DNA of 64,000 nucleotides from Nemertoderma westbladi. Taxonomy: Eukaryota; Xenacoelomorpha; Nemertodermatida; Nemertodermatidae. The position numbers and the translations under genes were made by a program. Under the pieces are notes generated by a model. The model searched no databases. It was not told where the DNA came from and worked only from the letters and a program-made list of their open reading frames with translations. Below, in pieces: positions 11,277 to 23,142 of the stretch (the stretch's first letter is position 1; each line of letters begins with the position of its first letter). The DNA is taken from NCBI GenBank assembly GCA_032718475.1, contig JAUCBJ010004440.1:1-64000 (forward strand). Direction: 5' to 3'.

Positions 11277-11815
11277 CAGTCGGGGAGAAGTTCAAAATTC
11301 AACTGAGTTGAAATTCAAAACTTTTTTTTTTAAATTCAACTTTTAAGTTGTAAATTCAACTCTAAAATGGCAGGAGGCGCAGAAGGCCCCCAACCCAAGA
11401 AGTGACAGAAGTGGTGTTTTCATTGTTTTTATGGATGTAACTCGAAAAATTAACCCTCATTACCGATGGAATAAAACCTTTCACCGTCGGGAACACTTTT
11501 TTTAAAACATTTTAAGTGATTACATTTGTAAATTAGCTGAAATACTACGGCTGTACGGGAATTTATTAGATGTATTTAATTACCGCTGAACAGCTGAATG
11601 TCATAATTATTATACAATGGAATACCAGTACTGCAGTAATGGATTCCAATTCTATATTTCAGTATTTCCAAAGCTACTCCAAAAGTTGAATTTTAAAAAA
11701 AAGTTGAATTTTAAACTCTAGAGCACTCCAAAAGTTGAATTTTAATTACAAGTTGAATTTTAAAAAATTAAGTTGAAATTTCAACTCAGTTGAAAATAGA
11801 ACTTCTCCCTGACTG
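11277..11815. mobile_element. Element A (copy 2)
   Basis: This is the duplicate of 251-789, with the same AGTAC target duplication on both sides. Confidence 0.85.
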
Positions 11816-12428
11816 AGTACTGCTGTACGCGTACGGCGTACGCTGTCGGCTGTACCTGACCCTGCTGCCCTGTCAGCCTGTACAGCAGTAGCCTACTGGC
11901 CTAACTGCAAAACTGCCTAACCACTGACTGACTGACTGAACCATACAACTGTACAACAGAAAAAAGAAACAGCTAACAGGCAGACAGGCTAATGCAATTT
12001 TTAAGGCACTTCCGTAATTGTTAAACTAACAAATCGGCGACGGTTTTTATTTTTGCTGTCAGCTGTCAGGCTGTTTTGGGAGCGCCACGCGCCAAAGCAG
12101 GCGCGCTTTACGATTTTCGAGTGCGCCACCGCCACGCGCACGCGCCACATTGGTGCGCTTTTATTGCAAAGCGCGTCGGATTAGTCCGGCGTAACGTAAA
12201 GTGTATGGATTCCAGTCTGCCAGTCTGGCCTGGCCGGCAGACCGGTAGCCTAGCAGCCTAGTTACCGGTATCAAATCAACGAAAATGTCAATGTTTAGTC
12301 TGTTAGTTTTTCTAAAAAGTTTATTGCAGAATTAGGCCATACCAGCCTACTCTACCTGTCTACTGCAGACCTATACCTCCATGACCTCTGTACTGCTGTA
12401 CTGTACAGCTCAGCAGCTGTAGGCCTAC

Positions 12429-13171
12429 CAGTTGGGGAAAGATGCTTATTTAGGCAGTCCGGTCGGACTTCCTAAATAAGAACCGAGCTGCCTATATAGG
12501 CAGTTTTCGTCATTTTTTGGGATAAATTTGATGATTTAAACCACTTAAACGAAAATTGGCATATGAAGAATTTTACATATTAGAGATATACCTGTCACTC
12601 AACTACTGAGAAAAAATTAGAAAAATCTATCTAAGCTTCTTTGATCTATTATCAATATAAGATTGACAGTTTCAGTTTATTTGCCAATGGCTGAAAATCC
12701 CATGACTGTGGTGCCTAAAATAATAACACCAGCATTGATAACGTGGTGCTTAAATAGGCAGTTCGCCCTCGTTTTGCTTGGAATTTTTTATTCGAACTGC
12801 CTATTTTAGAATGTCAGCTTCTTATTTAAAAGACTGAAAGATGATATGTGTATGTGTAGTAAGCTTCTTATTTAGGAACCGTTAGGCCCCGCGGCCATGT
12901 GATTTTTAGCCACTGGTAATTATACTAGAACTGCAAATCTTATATTGATATTAGATCAAAGAAGCTTAGATGGATTTTTCTAATTTTTTCTCAGTAGTTG
13001 AGTGACAGGTGTATCTCAATTACGTAAAATTCTTCATATGCCAATTTGCGTTTAAGTGGTTTAAATCATCAAATTCATCGCAAAAAACGACGAAAACTGC
13101 CTATATAGGCAGCTCGGTTCTTAATTAGGAAGTCCGACCGGACTGCCTAAATAAACATCTTTCCCCAACTG
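12429..13171. mobile_element. Element E (copy 2)
   Basis: This is the duplicate of 1403-2145, flanked by CCTAC. Confidence 0.88.
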
Positions 13172-14401
13172 CCTACAGCTGCAGAGCTGTAGGGTAAACT
13201 GGGGTGAAGTGAGCTACTTTTGTAGTTTTTCGTGTTTTAAAAATAGTTACTTTCTCATTGAGGAAATACCAATGTATTCCTTTGTGCACTACATTATTGC
13301 TCTAAACAATCTCACAAAAATTATAACATAATTTGCCTATTAAATAGTCAAATTATACCTTTTGTTTAGAGCACACAAGTAGCTCAATTTACCCCACTCA
13401 TGGGGCAAAGTGAGCTAGCTCTAAAATCATTTGCAAAACCATTTAACCCCAATCAGTGATTGCCTTATGAAAAAATCAAGAGATAATTTGCCTATTAAAT
13501 AGGCAGATTATTTATTTTTTTTGACATTTCGAATAGCTCACTTTACCCCACTCATGAGGCAAAGTGAGCTTCCCACGAAAATGAGGTCTAAAACCATTTT
13601 ACCCCATTTAGTAATTTTCTGGTGGTAAAGTGAACCATTTTTTATGTTTTTAAAAAATAGATAAACCTACAGTAGGCTATACAGCTATAGGCCAACGAAT
13701 TATGAATTATAGAATTACAAAATTATTACATATTAGGCCCTATTACAGTATCGGTATTATAAATCTAAATAACCAACAAACAAACAATAAACCTGAATAC
13801 AGTAGGCCTAGTAGTGGAAATTGTAGCACTACTGGTACTAATCTGCTGGCCTAAGACGTTTATTTATTAGACCGTCCTCGGGCCTGACCTGACAGCTAAA
13901 ACCTAGAGTTAGGGCCTACCCGACATCCCCAACAACATTCTGTTATAAATTAAGAGATAATAATGAAATATAAAATTTTCTAAAACATAAACAGCCAGTC
14001 GGTGAGAAGTCAAAAATTGGACTTCAAGTCCAATTTTAGACTTCAAGTCCAATTTTGGACTCCGAAGTCCAATATTGGACTTTAGTACAACTCCAAGTGT
14101 ACACTACACATACAGTATATATCGGTATTTAAATCAAAACTGCATCCCGCATCAGTACATACATATCATGCATATTACATAATTACAATGCAACATTATT
14201 TTAATGATCAAATTAATTATTCTAAGTATTATAAGCAGGGATCGCATACATACAGTCAGACATCAGTAGTTACTTTTTGCGGTAGTGGTATGACTTTGCG
14301 GTAGCCTTACTGCCTTAGCCAGTTAGGCAAAATTAAGAGTACTGTAAACTGTAACCTATTATGTTATTGAGTTAATGTTTATTGACTAATTGTTTTGATT
14401 A

Positions 14402-14798
14402 GGTTCACTGTGTCAAGTACAATGCACACATCTCCAACCAGACGCTATATAACATGAGTTGATGTTGGAGGTGTCTCATTGGTTCCCCCAAGCTTGACAC
14501 TAGAACAAAGCCGTCTCCGCTTTGCAGGACATTGCTTTCGCTGTGAGGACCAGCCAGTGCACCTCATGGAGTGAATAAGCATGGTGGACAGCCCATGACT
14601 TTCTTGAGACGCATCTTTCTTACTGTCTTAAAGGACACTGGCCTTGAAGATGCGGATGATTTAACAAATGTCATGGGTGGTATAAGGCTGTAAGGGAGTT
14701 GTGGAGGCGCAATTTTGTCAACAAGCCGGCACAGCATTCTTAATAGGGCCTATATATATAATGCAGCTGCAATGCAGCATGCCGATTGTAGTAGTAGT
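14402..14798 (+). pseudogene. 3' fragment of an RTE-like LINE (copy 2)
   Basis: This is the duplicate of 3376-3772. Confidence 0.8.
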
Positions 14799-14866
14799 TG
14801 GTTTGAAAAGCCTGCTTCTGTATGTATAAGCACATGCCCTATGTCTGTATGTGGTAATAGGTCTGT

Positions 14867-17489
14867 CAGTCAGGGAGATCATCAAATTTGAGAATACCTC
14901 AAATTTCAAATTATAGACCCAATTTTGGAATTACCTCAATTTTAATACAAGGTTAGGTTAATTCTCTAAATTTGAGTTATACCCCAAATTTGAATTTCAT
15001 AGCAGCATAGTCAGATACAGACAGAAGTCATAGTTGCCCTAGTTCAGTAGTTGTTAGCTTGTTACTGTATTGCAAAGGTAAAAAAATAAACTGATGTAGG
15101 CCTAGGGTAGTGTCTAAGTGTTGTGAAATATAATATTTAAAATTAAAACATATTCAGTATTAGTTTAAAAAGGCTTATACTTAAAAAGGCTACTGGTAGG
15201 GGTGCAGTGGGGTGGCTGATCAGATGGTAGACATATAAAACGAAGTACAGAGCTTAAAGAACTTATATTTTTATATTGTTACTTTTTTGCTTGAATATGC
15301 CCTAAAATCGGGAGAAAAAGTAGTAGGCCTACTTTTTTTCCCCACTAATGGGGAAAAAGTTGTCCCCGTAATATCTGAATATTGTAACTTTTTGTTGGGC
15401 ACAGCTTTTGCAAAGTCGGCAACACAGCAACCTGCAATAATATTGAATAATATTGCCACATAATAATGCACCATAGAGCCATAATTTTGCATTGATTTTA
15501 CTTTTTCTCCCGGTAAAAAAAAGTAAAATAAAACATTGGCACTTGTGTCAAATAGGGCTGTAGGAGACCCTCCTAGCTCCTATTCTGCTAATCCTGAAAT
15601 CACCAAAACTAAAGTCACTTTCACTAGTGTCCGGTTACAGGGTTAGCAAAGGAGCAGGTTACAGAGGTGAGTTGAAAGTAACCAAAAAACAATAAACAAG
15701 AGTTAGGAATATTGATATCACCTGCACTAAATTTCAGCATTAGCTGGTGATTTCAGGATTAGCAGATTAGGATGGTCACCTATTTGATTTGACACAAGTG
15801 CCAAAATATTTTTGGTGGAATTTCTAAAATTTCATTGAAAGTGTTGATCAAAATTTTGGAATAAAAAGCAAAATCCATCCCTACACACTATCGACTATTG
15901 CAATGCAACTTTAGTGCCTGCAAGGTTTACTCCAGAAATGAGATAAAGCCTCGAGAATAGGTTGGTGAAAAAGGTTATACTTTTTGCCCAAGTTATAAAT
16001 GATTCTGGTTCCTCATAAGGTCAATTTATAAGGATTTATGTATGTATAGTAGGCCTATAAACAAACAGTCACTTAGATTTCTAAAACATTTCAGATGTCT
16101 TGATAAGAAAGCAGAGTCTAAAGACTGTTTAAAAGACTAGCGATTAGTGATGAGATGATGATGTTTCTACTGTGTTCCAGGTCCAGCATGTTCCATATGT
16201 TAATGACCCTGATAAAGAAGAGGTGATGTATGGAAAAAGCAGACCCAGACATGGCAGCATGGGCAGATGGGCGGGGCTTGGCCTTTGCTTCATAATTTTA
16301 TATATATGGCCAGGTCATGATTGCATTGGATGTCTGGATGTCTGGCTGGGATATTATGTTGCACATTGTTGTAATGGAGGATCAGGTTTAGATCTTTACA
16401 TATAAGTTTAAAGCACATTATCAAATTGAACTTTAATTGATGTATTATTGTATACTGCAGTAGGTGGTGGTTCCAACTTTAGAGTCTCCAGTTGCCAGTC
16501 ATATAGAATAACTAACAAAAGAATCAAGTCCACATATATTGTATAAACCACGTCAACCTGTCAACCTTTGCGGCAACATTTGTCAGTTTGTCTGGGCTCC
16601 AAACTGATGGTACAGTATTCCAATTGACAGATAGAGCTAGGACAGGCGAATATTACATAAGTCTTCAGGCTATCAGGAGAGGAATGGCTTCATTTGATAT
16701 ACAAAGTGTTAAAGAGGACACCAACAACCAGAAAACATATTTTTTTCCGAAGATGTGTGATATGAATGATGAACAGAACAGATGAATGCCAGAATATGTA
16801 AACTTCCAAATTCTGGAATTGATTCAACATCCACAAGATATAGTAGGTCTTCCTGTCCTGAGTCTGTGACTGTGCAGCTGTGTGAGCTTGAATCTCGCAA
16901 CAGTGAGGATTTGGTCTACTGTCAGACTGTTCTTCTTACCAACAGTAAGGCTGTAAGGATAGAGAATTTCTCTAGTCTTCTGCATTTTTCTCACCAATCA
17001 CTAACGGAGTTAACAATCATTAAAGTTATTGACTGTAGTTACTGTGCTGTAAGGTTAAGCCTACCCTGCATACATGTCATGTCACAGGTTACACTGGTCA
17101 CCCATTCTCACCAAGCTCTATAAGCACTAAGCAGCAAAGCCTACTGCTACACCCTACTGCTGACAGGCTGGTGATGTTGTAAAGGCTGGCGAAATTTGAG
17201 GTTTTGTCTCAAATTTGAGGTTTAACCTCAAATTTCAATTTTCGCCCCCAATAAAAGCATGTTTGCATCGGTGAAATATTTTATTGCATCGATAAAAGTT
17301 CTTATTTTACATTATATTTTAACATATTAAAAGTAGAAGTTGCTCCAATAGTTTCCCTAAGTCGCAGCAACACTCGATATTATGAGCCTAAAAATACCTC
17401 AAATTTGAACAAAAAACCCCAATTTTCGACAGTCTATTACCAGAATTCGAAATTTGGGGTAACCCCAAAATTGATGATCTCCCTGACTG
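14867..17489. mobile_element. Element C (copy 2)
   Basis: This is the duplicate of 3841-6463, flanked by TCTGT. Confidence 0.88.
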
Positions 17490-19229
17490 TCTGTATGTGG
17501 CCGTTTATTGTTTTTACTTAGAAAAGCATTCCTCTGTAACCTGTTCCTTTCCCCCAATTGGTTCATGTTTCATTATGTGAAGACCCCAACACGTTAATCA
17601 GTTAATCCCCTTTCATTATCCAGCCGTTTTAAAATACCCTTCCTGTTGTATGGAAAAATTAGAAGAGATGGTGGTAGCATCAACTTGTAGTATTTCTTTC
17701 TGATAGGGCTCCCATAGGCTTAGACGAAATCGTAGCGTAGCTTGTACTGTAGTTAGCCTTAGCAGCAGCTGCAGTTGGCAAACCTGGCATTGCTACCAGT
17801 TTCCACCAAATATAATTTGTAATTAAATATTTGTTGGAGTTGGAGCATAATCCAATCTAGTCCTAAAGACTCTAAAGTCCTGGGTACATAAGGCTGCAAG
17901 GTTAGACATAACATGAATGTAAACTAAACAATATACCGTACTAAAAAGTAAAGTACAAAGTACCTAGAATGCTAGAATGTACCATTATTTTCTAAGTACA
18001 GTACGCTGAAGATACATACAGTATACAGAGAGCTGCAAAGGTAATTTTCCATAACTTAATACCTGTCTGGCTGTCTCTCATCTGTCATGCTTCATGTACC
18101 TTTAAGTTTGATTCTCAATGTCACGTCCAAAATTGGACTTAAAGTCCAATATTGGACTTTTGTAATAATTCAAAGCCTTATAAAAAAAGTTCCCCCTGGT
18201 GAATTTCAGGTCCCCCTGTTCAAAACTCTTATTTTTTGATATACTTTCGATTAAAAAAATAAAATCCCGCCCGATCCAATTACCCAAGGCCCTGGAACAA
18301 TTGGCTGATTTGAAGTCCAATATTGGACTCACAGAAGTCCAAATTTGGACTTGAACTGGAGTCGAAGTCCAATTTTGGACTCAAGTCCAATTTTTGACTT
18401 CTCACCGACTGACAGCACCAAAATTTCAATAGCTCACTTTACCCCATTGCCAATATATTTAAGGGGTAAAGTGAACCAAATTAATTAATTAATTAAGTAA
18501 ATAATTAGTTGTCGAATGACAAAAATTGCACGGGATATCTCAAGTATCACGTATTTACCATTATTTGCGGTGATGACAACTCTCTATCTTAATTCGTTGT
18601 TTATTATTTTGTATTTTAAAATCAATAACCAAAAAGTTTGTATGCATATGACTTTTCAACTTTTTTTTTCATATTTTGTAAAAAATTTAATTGCTTCGAA
18701 ATTTCAAACTGTCGTAAGTTATTTTGTACATTAGATCAAAGCTAGGATATTTGTAGACATTATAATGATTTTAGAGAATGGAAATAATAAAAATTTCTAT
18801 ATTTAAAAAAATAAATTAAAAAATAGCTCACTTTACCCCTAGCTCACTTCACCCCAGTTTACCCTATGCTGTAAGTAGAATGTAGGCTGGCAGCTGGTAG
18901 GACTACACTACTACACAGTACTGCAGTCTGCAGGTCTGGCAGTATATATCTGATATCAGTAGGCCTACTACATTACTGCTACTGCAGTACAGCAGTAGCC
19001 TACAGTGTACAGCAGTACAGCAGTAGGCTGGCTGGCTGGTAGGTTAGGCTGTTCCTGTCTGCCTACTGCAGTACTGCCTGTTAGGTTTAGGTACCGGTAT
19101 ATCTGATATCTGTAGGCCTCAGACAGTCAGATATCAGTATATTGCTGTATCTGTGTATTGCAGATTGACCTTACACCTTACAGCCTTACATCAGACTGCG
19201 GACTGTCAGATTACGACGTCACCAGTCTG

Positions 19230-20335
19230 CAGGGTTGGCAACCAATGGTTTTTCTGACCATTGGTTTTTTATGGTTTTTTGGTTTAACCAACTTTTAAAA
19301 AAAGGCGAAAAAATTGGTTTTTTATGGTTTTTCATAAAATTTTACAATTAACGCTGTAAATAATATAAATCAGACTGCACCCGACTGGCCACTGGTAGTC
19401 GCGTTTCTTTTTCATTTTGCACTGTTAGAATGAAAAAATTTCGAACACTTTGAGTTTTGCTCGCGTTTCTTTTTCATTTTGCACTGCTGCACTGTTACAT
19501 GTAGAATGAAAAAATTTCGCTCACTTTGAGTTTTGCTCTTGTTTCTTTTTCATTTTGCACTCTTTAAGTTTTGCTCGCGTTTCTTTATCTTATCATTTTG
19601 CACTGCCGCACTGTTCAGCTGTTAGAATGAACAAATTTCTCTCACTTTGAGTTTTGCTCGCGTTTCTTTTTCATCTGTTCATTTTGCAATGTTAATGAAA
19701 AGGTTTTGCTCGCTTCGCTGGCGTATGTTTCTCGTTCTGTCATTTACATTGTTAAAATGTGGTGTGCGCGTTTTTTTTCGTGCATGCGCGGTATATTGTC
19801 CAATATTGCGCGGCTGAAAAATTGTGCGCAGGCGTTGTGCGCGGTTCAGTGGTGGTTTGCAGCCTGGCGTGCAGTGGAGCAGTGCAGACGTCTGGACGTT
19901 GGTATGCAGGTATGTATTTTTACGTTGTATGTTGTTAGTATTTTGTCACATGCTGACATGGGCTGATGGTGGATGGGTTGGATGAGAGTAAGCGTGGTAA
20001 GGACAGAACAGCTGAACAGACAGACAGAATAGCAGAAGAAACGCTTCAAACCAGCATACTGCTGTACTGTATGTGGCCTTATTCCAGTATTCTGTTATTC
20101 AGTTATTCCAGTATTTTGTTCTATTTGCAATTGGGCAAGCGCAAGCAGGCAAGGGTTGTACTGTCAGACAGTTGTAGGTTGGTCCTACATTTGTATGTAT
20201 TGCTGTATTGGATTTAATTAAACCACAGAAAAACCATAAAAAACCATAAAAAACCGAAAAAAACCATAAAAAACCAAACAATAAAACCAAAACCAAAAAT
20301 TTTTTTTCAAAAAACCATGGTTTTTGCCATCCCTG
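19230..20335. mobile_element. hAT element F (copy 2)
   Basis: This is the duplicate of 8204-9309, flanked by CCAGTCTG at 20336-20343. Confidence 0.92.
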
Positions 20336-20373
20336 CCAGTCTGCCAGTTCACAGTCACAACTCAAAGGCTGCG

Positions 20374-20579
20374 AGCAACAGAGCAGGCCTATCGTCTTTC
20401 AGCCGCTCGCAGTGGTGTCAGCTGGTCAGTACCGGTACTGCAGTATCCAGGAATCTGACTTCTGCCTACCGCAAGTGTGCGAGACCAGTACCTACCGGTA
20501 CTGATGCAAAAACTTAAAAATGACTCAATCATGAGTCAGATTGTCAGACACGGATACAGTGATAGTGATAGTATGTACT
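20374..20579. other. Unique sequence after the duplication breakpoint
   Basis: This contains CCGGTACTG-type palindromic words and ATGACTCAATCATGAGTCA-like symmetry near 20520. I see no gene. Its start marks where the second copy stops. Confidence 0.4.
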
Positions 20580-20820
20580 CAAAGTCCCTAAAAGGTGCCA
20601 CCCTGCTCCATAGCGCGGGAAATTCAAATGATAGAAAGGCATGTAATTTGTACTGGAAAGGCTACTACTGTACTATATTTTGGCGGTAAATTCAAATCTG
20701 TTTTAACATTGAATACATGAATAGAGTAAGACTTAATGTAATTCATTGAATCAGAATAAATTATTTCTTATCGGTTTAATTCACTCATCGGTTATTGTTG
20801 TTGTTTTATCTATTGTGGGT

Positions 20821-21178
20821 CTTCGAGCAGCACGTGAACAACTAAGCCGACTATGGTTAACTAGTCTGGTACTTCGAGCAGCACTTAAACAACTAAGCCG
20901 ACTGGTTAACTAGTCTGGAACTTCGAGCAGCACTTAAACAACTAAGCTGACTGGTTAACTAGTCTGGGACTTCGAGCAGCACGTGAACAACTAAGCTGAC
21001 TGGTTAACTAGTCTGGAACTTCGAGCAGCACGTGAACAACTAAGCCGACTGGTTAACTAGTCTGGGACTTCGAGCAGCACGTGAACAACTGAGCTGACTG
21101 GTTAACTAGTCTGGGACTTCGAGCAGCACGTGAACAACTAAGCTGACTGGTTAACTAGTCTGGGACTTCGAGCAACAC
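20821..21178 (+). repeat. 49-bp minisatellite, forward array (7 units plus a partial)
   Basis: Units start CTTCGAGCAGCACGTGAACA and continue through CTGGTTAACTAGTCTGG. Starts fall at 20821, 20872, 20921, 20970, 21019, 21068 and 21117. Each unit contains the palindromes CACGTG (degenerate in some) and ACTAGT. Confidence 0.92.
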
Positions 21179-21250
21179 ATTCATTCATAATAATATTTTA
21201 TCATATTATATGTCATAGAATAATTAATTAAAAAACTTAATTTTCAATTT

Positions 21251-21473
21251 TGCTCGAAGTCCCAGACTAGTTAACCAGTCGGCTTAGTTGTTCACGTGCT
21301 GCTCGAAGTCCCAGACTAGTTAACCAGTCGGCTTAGTTGTTCACGTGCTGCTCGAAGTCCCAGACTAGTTAACCAGTCGGCTTAGTTGTTCACGTGCTGC
21401 TCGAAGTCCCAGACTAGTTAACCAGTCAGCTTAGTTGTGCACGTGCTGCTCGAAGTCCCAGAATAGATAAAAC
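21251..21473 (-). repeat. 49-bp minisatellite, inverted array (about 4.5 units)
   Basis: This is the reverse complement of the array at 20821-21178, with units TGCTCGAAGTCCCAGACTAG and so on. It forms the right half of foldback element G. Confidence 0.92.
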
Positions 21474-21701
21474 AACAACAATAACGGATGAGTGAATTAA
21501 ACCGATAAGAAATGATTTATTCTGATTCAATGAATTACATTAAGTCTTAATTCATCTATTCAATGTTCAAACAGATTTGAATTTACCGCCAAAATATAGG
21601 TGGCAGATCTGATCTGCCACCCTTTCCAGTACAAATTACATGTCTTTCAATCATTTGAATTTGCCGCGCTATGGAGCAGGGTGGCACCTTTTAGGGACTT
21701 G

Positions 21702-22053
21702 TATAGTATGTACCGGTAGTAGGCCTACATGTTAAAAATAAAAATAATCAGATAATAGGCTATCGGTAGTACACTGTAGAGTGCTGTAGTACAGTACCGG
21801 TACCGGTACTGCAGTAGTAGGCTAACCGAGGCAATAGTATTGTAATAAAGTACAGGCCTCTGCTGCTCGCCCCCCTCGATCCGCTGATCAAAGATGTACT
21901 ACTTATTTTTGAATAAAATTATAAAGTTATTAAATTACATAAATTGGTAGGTAGGGCCTATATACCCATGTATAGTAGTAGTAGTAGTAGGCCTATATGG
22001 CACAGTACTGTAGTAGCATGGGGGCCTACTACCCATGTATTTTATTTAATATT
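21702..22053. other. Spacer with TAGGCCTA words and a (TAG)n tract
   Basis: A short TAG microsatellite lies near 21977-21990. Frequent GTACCGGTAC palindromes are present. No gene is seen. Confidence 0.45.
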
Positions 22054-22998
22054 CCGGTGTAACAGGAAAATATGCCCCCCCGGGAAATGTGCCCGGGGGG
22101 GCATATTTTCCTAGGAAAAAATGCCCCCCCGGGCAAATTTCCCTAGGAAAAAATGCCCCCCCTTAGGAAATTATGCCCCCCCCCCCCCTGAATTATACAA
22201 TAAACAAAACTTATTACTACTAAAACTTACAAAAATTATACAAAACAATAAACAGTCACTTTACCAAATGAAGGAAAGGAGCAGGTTTCAGAGGCAGGCC
22301 TTTCTAACCAAAACAATAAACGATCATTTAACTAATTGAGGGAAAGGAGCAGGTTACAGAGGCGGGATTTTCTAACCAAAACAATAAACAGTCACTTTAG
22401 CAAATCAGGGAAAGGAGCAGGTTACAGAGACGGGATTTTCTAACCAAAACAATAAACGATAACATTACCAATTGAGAGAAAGGAGCAGGATACAGAGACG
22501 GGATTTTCTAACCAAAACAATAAACAATCACTTTACCAAATCAGGGAAAGGAGCAGGTTACAGACTTAAAAAAGCTTGGAGCTGCTCGGCGCCCACACAC
22601 CACACAACACCACACACTCGCACTGATGTGATACCAGTACTTACTACAGTAGCCTACTGACTTAGATACTTCAGTATGCTGTTCTACATCCCCTTACCTG
22701 CTTACTGCCTTACCTGCTTACCTACCGGCAGGCGGCAGACCGGTACCGTACTATTCTTCCAACTATTACAAGTTCTGCAGTTGGTAGATTAAAAGTGGCT
22801 ACCAGCAGACCGGTATCATACCAGTTTCAGACTTTTGAGGGGGGCTAATTTTCCTGAGGGGAGGCATTATTTCCTAAGGAGAAAATGCCCCCCCGGGCTA
22901 AATTTCCTAGGAAAAATTGCCCGGGGGGGCATAATATCCTAGGAAATAATGCCCCGGGGGGCATATTCTAGGGGGGGCTGATTTCCTTGTGACACCGG
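22054..22998. mobile_element. Inverted-repeat element H with CCCCCCGGG subterminal motifs
   Basis: The ends read CCGGTGTAACAGGAAA on the left and CCGGTGTCACAAGGAAA on the right (read inward). Subterminal modules pair G/C runs with palindromes: CCCGGGGGGGCAT with TTTCCTAGGAAA, repeated on both sides (22074-22190 and 22835-22980). The interior is mostly a 68-bp satellite. No clear target duplication was found, so the superfamily is open. Confidence 0.72.
22265..22570 (+). repeat. 68-bp satellite array (about 4.5 units) inside element H
   Basis: Units contain GGGAAAGGAGCAGGTTACAG, then GCGGGATTTTCTAACC and AAAACAATAAACGATCA. Two tail variants (CAGTCACTTTACCAAATCA and CGATCATTTAACTAATTGA) occur. 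The same unit forms the larger array at 27387-27960. Confidence 0.9.
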
Positions 22999-23142
22999 TC
23001 AAGGCTAATACTATATACAAGGCCATGCCTTCGAGTTAACTGGGGGCGGTGACTGGGGGCAAGATTTTTTTTTACAACAACTTGATATTTTGATATGGGG
23101 AGAGTTCTATAAATTTTCATTTGCTGCAATTTGGTCAATGGA

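Larger units (their letters stand above)
13996..18411. mobile_element. Element B (copy 2)
   Basis: This is the duplicate of 2970-7385, with ACAGC target duplications. Confidence 0.88.
13192..18864. mobile_element. Element D (copy 2)
   Basis: This is the duplicate of 2166-7838 and contains B and C at the same relative positions. Confidence 0.85.
11027..20373 (+). repeat. Tandem duplication, copy 2
   Basis: This is the second copy of 1-9347. It contains the same nested elements at +11,026: 11277-11815, 12429-13171, 13192-18864, 13996-18411, 14867-17489 and 19230-20335. It ends at 20373, exactly where the MEAF6-like sequence begins in copy 1. It therefore lacks the MEAF6 fragment and the right outer inverted arm, and runs into unrelated sequence. 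Confidence 0.95.
20580..21701. mobile_element. Foldback element G with opposed 49-bp arrays
   Basis: Left end CAAAGTCCCTAAAAGGTGCC and right end (read inward) CAAGTCCCTAAAAGGTGCCA begin inverted arms of about 240 bp. Inside the arms, 49-bp tandem repeats run forward on the left and inverted on the right, around an AT-rich centre of about 75 bp. The word ATAGTATGTAC occurs next to both ends (one base offset), suggesting an 11-bp target duplication as in Mutator-like elements. That classification is inference. There is no coding sequence. Confidence 0.82.

Noticed and set aside
20821-21473. CRISPR-like regular repeats
   Set aside because: The 49-bp units are contiguous with no unique spacers, occur in both orientations within one foldback, and the genome is animal.
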